Below are positions 6,531 to 8,934 of a stretch of DNA of 8,934 bases, one piece after another. Within the stretch, counting starts at the first letter, position 1. Each line of letters begins with the position of its first letter. The stretch is from Chloroflexota bacterium (GTDB lineage Bacteria; Chloroflexota; Anaerolineae; Anaerolineales; DRMV01). The DNA is taken from assembly GCA_013153135.1 (NCBI GenBank), contig JAADFA010000036.1, positions 1-8,934 of the forward strand, read 5' to 3'. The position numbers and the translations under genes are program-made. The notes under the pieces were generated by a model that ran no database searches, was not told where the DNA came from, and saw only the letters and a list, made by a program, of their open reading frames with translations.

Positions 6531-6555
6531 CGTGCTTTCTCGGAGGCGGCACGGA

Positions 6556-8625
6556 TTATTTCTTCTGCTCGCGTTCCCGTTGCCGTTCCTCAATAATCTG
6601 CTGTTGGATGTGCGGCGGTACCTGCTCGTAGTGCGAGAACTCCATTTCAAAGACGCCCCGGCCGCCCGTAAGCGAGCGCAAGTCCGTTACGTAGCGCAAC
6701 ATTTCGGCCAAGGGCACTTGGGCCCGGATGATGGAGCGGCCTTTTTCGGTATCCATGCCTTGCACGCGCGCGCGCCGCGTATTTAAATCGCCCAGCACAT
6801 CGCCCATGTTCTCTTCGGGCACGATGATGCGCACATTGTAGATGGGCTCGAGCAACACCGGCCCCGCGTCGCGGAATGCGAGCTTGAACGCTTCTCGAGC
6901 TGCAATTTCGAACGCAATGGGCTTGGAGTCCACAGGGTGCTCCTTGCCGTCGTAAACCGCGATCTTGACGTTGACCACCGGATACCCCGCGAGGATGCCT
7001 TCTTTCATCACGTTCTTGATGCCTTTCTCAATCGCGGGCTGGAAGCTGGACGAAATCGCGCCGCCGAAGACTTCCCAGGTGAAGGAGTAATTTTCCTCGG
7101 GATTGGGCTCGACGCGCATGTGGACTTCCGCGAACTGGCCCGCGCCACCCGTTTGCTTCTTGTGCCGATACTTGCCGTGACCCGTCTTGGTGATGGTTTC
7201 GCGGTATGGCACCTTTGGCGGCTCCGTGCTCAAGTTGATCTGGAACTTGCTCTTGGCCTTGCGGATGGCCACGTCGATATGCTGGTCGCCCATGCCCTGC
7301 AGGATGGTTTGGTTGGTGGAGGGATCCTGGTACCAGGACAGGGTCATATCCTCTTCGCATAGGCGGGTGAGGGTCGGGCCCAGCTTTGTGGAGTCAGATT
7401 GGGATTGGGGCACGACCGCGACACGATACAGGGCGGTGGGATATTCGGGCACGGGCAGTTTGATGGGGTAATTTTTGTCGGTCAACGTATCGCCGGTGCC
7501 GGTTACACTGAGCTTAGGCACAGTGCCGATGTCGCCCGCGTGCAAAGCCTTGATGGGGATTTGCTCCTTGCCGCGCATGATGTATAGGTTACCAATGCGT
7601 TCCTCTGCTTCTTTCTGCGCGTTCCACACGCGAGAATCAACCCGCAACACGCCCGAGATCACCTTCAGGTACGTAATTTTGCCAACGAACGGGTCCGCGG
7701 TGGTCTTCCACACGTATGCGGCCAGGGGGCCGTCGTCCTTGATCTCGAGGGTTTCAGGGCCATTGGGCCCTTCTGCCACAATGGGGGGCCGCTCGTTGGG
7801 TGCGGGAACCAAGGCGACGAACGCGCGCAAGAGGGGTTCGAGGCCAATGCGCCGTTCGCCCGCGGCTACGAAGACGGGCACATAGTCCCCCTCGCCTTGC
7901 ATGAGCAGTTTCAGGCCTTGTAGCACGTCCTCGGGCGAAAGATTTTCTTCTTCTAAGTACTTCTCCATCAGCTCTTCGCTGCCCATGGCCGCGGTTTCGA
8001 GCAGGGCCGCGCGGGCCTCTTCCGCTTCTTCGGCCCATTCGGCCGGGATGTCTTGCTCTTGATTTTCGGGCCCCACAAAGGCTTTCATGTGGATAAGGTC
8101 GATGACACCTTGGAAGTTTTCTCCAACTCCCATGGGCAGCTGGACGGGGATAAATTCTGCCTCGAAGGTCTCCCGCAGCGCGTCCAGAGTTTTGGTGAAA
8201 TTTGCCGTATCCCGATCCATCTTATTGATGAGAACCATGCGCGGGATGTTGAATTTCTTCGCGTAGTTCCACGCGACTTCGGTACCTACCGCGGGGCCGG
8301 AAACCGCGTCAACAACGACAAGCGCGGCTTCGGAGACCCACAAAGCTGAAATAACCTCGCCAATGAAATCTGTATAGCCAGGCGTGTCCAACAAGTTTAG
8401 TTTATGGTCTTGGTATTCTAAGGGAATAATCGCGGTAGAGAGGGAGAGGCCACGGCGGATTTCTTCATCTTCGAAGTCGGAAACGGTGTTGCCTTCTTGG
8501 ATGCTACCCATACGAGTGGTGACGCCCAGATAATAAAGCAAGCCTTCAACCAAGATTGTTTTGCCCGCCCCGCTGTGGGATACGAGCGCGATGTTACGGA
8601 TGGCTTGCGTGGGGTATTCTTTCAT
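6556..8625 (-). CDS. fusA: Elongation factor G paralogue, EF-G-2 type
   Basis: This is a 689-residue translational GTPase. The G domain (about 1-275) has the P-loop SHSGAGKT (16-23), switch I Thr64, DTPGYTDF (80-87) and NKMD (134-137). Domain II follows at about 295-390, III at about 395-470, IV at about 472-595 (KKQTGGAGQF, and HPVDS at 563-567) and V at about 597-670. EF-G drives translocation of tRNA and mRNA on the ribosome. Several features resemble the EF-G-2 paralogue of Thermus thermophilus, not the housekeeping factor: SHSGAGKT in place of AHxDAGKTT, Tyr84 where canonical EF-G has the catalytic His, and the C-terminal EFSHYEQVPPH. I read it as a second EF-G, with the main fusA elsewhere, probably beside rpsL/rpsG. 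The ATG at 8623-8625 has AGGAG (8633-8637) 7 nt upstream. The open frame continues to 8739, but those residues lie in the leader and are unlike the family. It is monocistronic, with its own promoter and terminator. Confidence 0.93.
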   Translation of the reverse strand: MKEYPTQAIRNIALVSHSGAGKTILVEGLLYYLGVTTRMGSIQEGNTVSDFEDEEIRRGLSLSTAIIPLEYQDHKLNLLDTPGYTDFIGEVISALWVSEAALVVVDAVSGPAVGTEVAWNYAKKFNIPRMVLINKMDRDTANFTKTLDALRETFEAEFIPVQLPMGVGENFQGVIDLIHMKAFVGPENQEQDIPAEWAEEAEEARAALLETAAMGSEELMEKYLEEENLSPEDVLQGLKLLMQGEGDYVPVFVAAGERRIGLEPLLRAFVALVPAPNERPPIVAEGPNGPETLEIKDDGPLAAYVWKTTADPFVGKITYLKVISGVLRVDSRVWNAQKEAEERIGNLYIMRGKEQIPIKALHAGDIGTVPKLSVTGTGDTLTDKNYPIKLPVPEYPTALYRVAVVPQSQSDSTKLGPTLTRLCEEDMTLSWYQDPSTNQTILQGMGDQHIDVAIRKAKSKFQINLSTEPPKVPYRETITKTGHGKYRHKKQTGGAGQFAEVHMRVEPNPEENYSFTWEVFGGAISSSFQPAIEKGIKNVMKEGILAGYPVVNVKIAVYDGKEHPVDSKPIAFEIAAREAFKLAFRDAGPVLLEPIYNVRIIVPEENMGDVLGDLNTRRARVQGMDTEKGRSIIRAQVPLAEMLRYVTDLRSLTGGRGVFEMEFSHYEQVPPHIQQQIIEERQREREQKK

Positions 8626-8745
8626 GGCAACGCTCCTGCGAGAAGATTCGGGACGAAGACGTCCGGGTCCGGCCAAAGGGCCTAAAGCGGCGCGGATGTG
8701 CACAAAGCGAGGGCCAAGCCTCGCGAGGGTTCTGCCCAACAGGCC
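8626..8745 (-). promoter_or_regulatory. Leader of about 120 nt before the EF-G-type gene
   Basis: This is the untranslated stretch between the predicted transcription start (about 8745) and the ATG at 8625. It is GC-rich and contains short palindromes such as CCTCGCGAGG and GGCCCTTTGGCC, so it could be structured. No known riboswitch or ribosomal-protein operator was recognised. It ends with the AGGAG ribosome site at 8633-8637. Confidence 0.35.
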
Positions 8746-8751
8746 GGGTTT

Positions 8752-8780
8752 ATTGTACGAAAAGACGCCACGCTTGTCAA
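8752..8780 (-). promoter_or_regulatory. Consensus sigma70 promoter of the EF-G-type gene
   Basis: On the minus strand, a perfect TTGACA (complement of 8775-8780) is followed after exactly 17 bp by TACAAT (complement of 8752-8757), one base from the TATAAT consensus. Predicted start is about 8745. The match suggests strong constitutive expression. It lies between the EF-G gene and the second copy of the dispersed repeat. Confidence 0.8.
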
Positions 8781-8823
8781 AACGCGTGCGGCTTAGGGGG
8801 CAGGCAAATTGTGTAGAAGGGCC

Positions 8824-8934
8824 GCCGCGGGCGGCTGAAGCCGCTCGCTATCCTCGCCGTTCCATGCCCCGCGCGCTGAGCCTGCCAGCTCGCGCGCAAT
8901 TTTATGGCAACTCGCCGCGGGCCGCGGGCTGGAA
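8824..8934 (-). repeat. Palindrome-flanked dispersed repeat, copy 2, inverted and cut by the window edge
   Basis: This is the reverse complement of the element at 5251-5364. The core (8849-8911) differs from copy 1 by one substitution and one extra base. The outer hairpin (8827-8834 with 8841-8848) has a different loop, CTGAAG, which itself extends the stem, and one A-C mismatch. The other arm (8912-8934) is GC-rich and palindromic like that of copy 1 but differs in sequence, and it continues past the window. Confidence 0.8.

Noticed and set aside
5458..6552. 364-codon open frame on the minus strand opposite menB
   Set aside because: It is the antisense shadow of a strongly conserved MenB gene. 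Its translation is rich in His and Arg with no recognisable domain, it has no ribosome site, and it would run through the terminator hairpin.
8626..8739. N-terminal extension of the EF-G gene to a start at 8739
   Set aside because: The extra residues are unlike the family, which begins a few residues before the P-loop. The ATG at 8625 has a well-placed AGGAG, and the extension fills the leader right after the promoter.
5251..8934. Composite transposon bounded by the inverted repeats
   Set aside because: No transposase lies between the copies, the genes inside are housekeeping types, and no target-site duplications were seen.

Overview
The window is GC-rich, densely packed bacterial DNA. It holds six confident genes, one of them cut by the left edge. 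The gene set is a MenB-type menaquinone enzyme, an EF-G-2-type elongation factor, an archease-RtcB pair and a proline-rich lipoprotein. The intergenic repeats are GC-rich and palindromic. Together these fit a Chloroflexota-like (possibly thermophilic) genome, but no rRNA or other marker is present, so the lineage is an inference.

Layout. (i) 3-1307, plus strand: the 3' part of a TPR-repeat protein. (ii) 5122 down to 1276, minus strand: a compact unit of archease, rtcB and a small secreted lipoprotein, with a sigma70-like promoter at 5143-5171. The rtcB reading frame is interrupted by an in-frame intein of 437 residues, encoded at 3020-4330. It sits directly before the metal-binding cysteine of the RtcB active site. 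The last gene of the unit overlaps the TPR gene tail to tail by 32 bp. (iii) 5123-5589: an intergenic zone of about 470 bp with a palindromic dispersed repeat, a possible structured leader and a speculative 18-codon ORF. (iv) 5590-6462, plus strand: menB. (v) 6502-6530: a terminator hairpin shared by menB and the converging EF-G gene. (vi) 8625 down to 6556, minus strand: an EF-G-2-type factor behind a strong consensus promoter (8752-8780) and a leader of about 120 nt. (vii) 8824-8934: a second, inverted copy of the repeat from (iii), running off the right edge.

How the parts work together. RtcB seals RNA ends with 2',3'-cyclic phosphate to 5'-OH using GTP and a divalent metal, and archease speeds its guanylylation, so the pair forms an RNA-repair module. 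The host protein can only work after the intein excises itself. The intein has kept its splicing blocks but lost the catalytic acids of its LAGLIDADG endonuclease, so it looks like an immobilised relic that must still splice. MenB (menaquinone ring closure) and the EF-G-2-type GTPase have no obvious functional link to this module. The most notable items are the decayed intein with an unusual C-terminal Ser-Asn, and the near-identical inverted repeat copies that flank the menB/EF-G segment.
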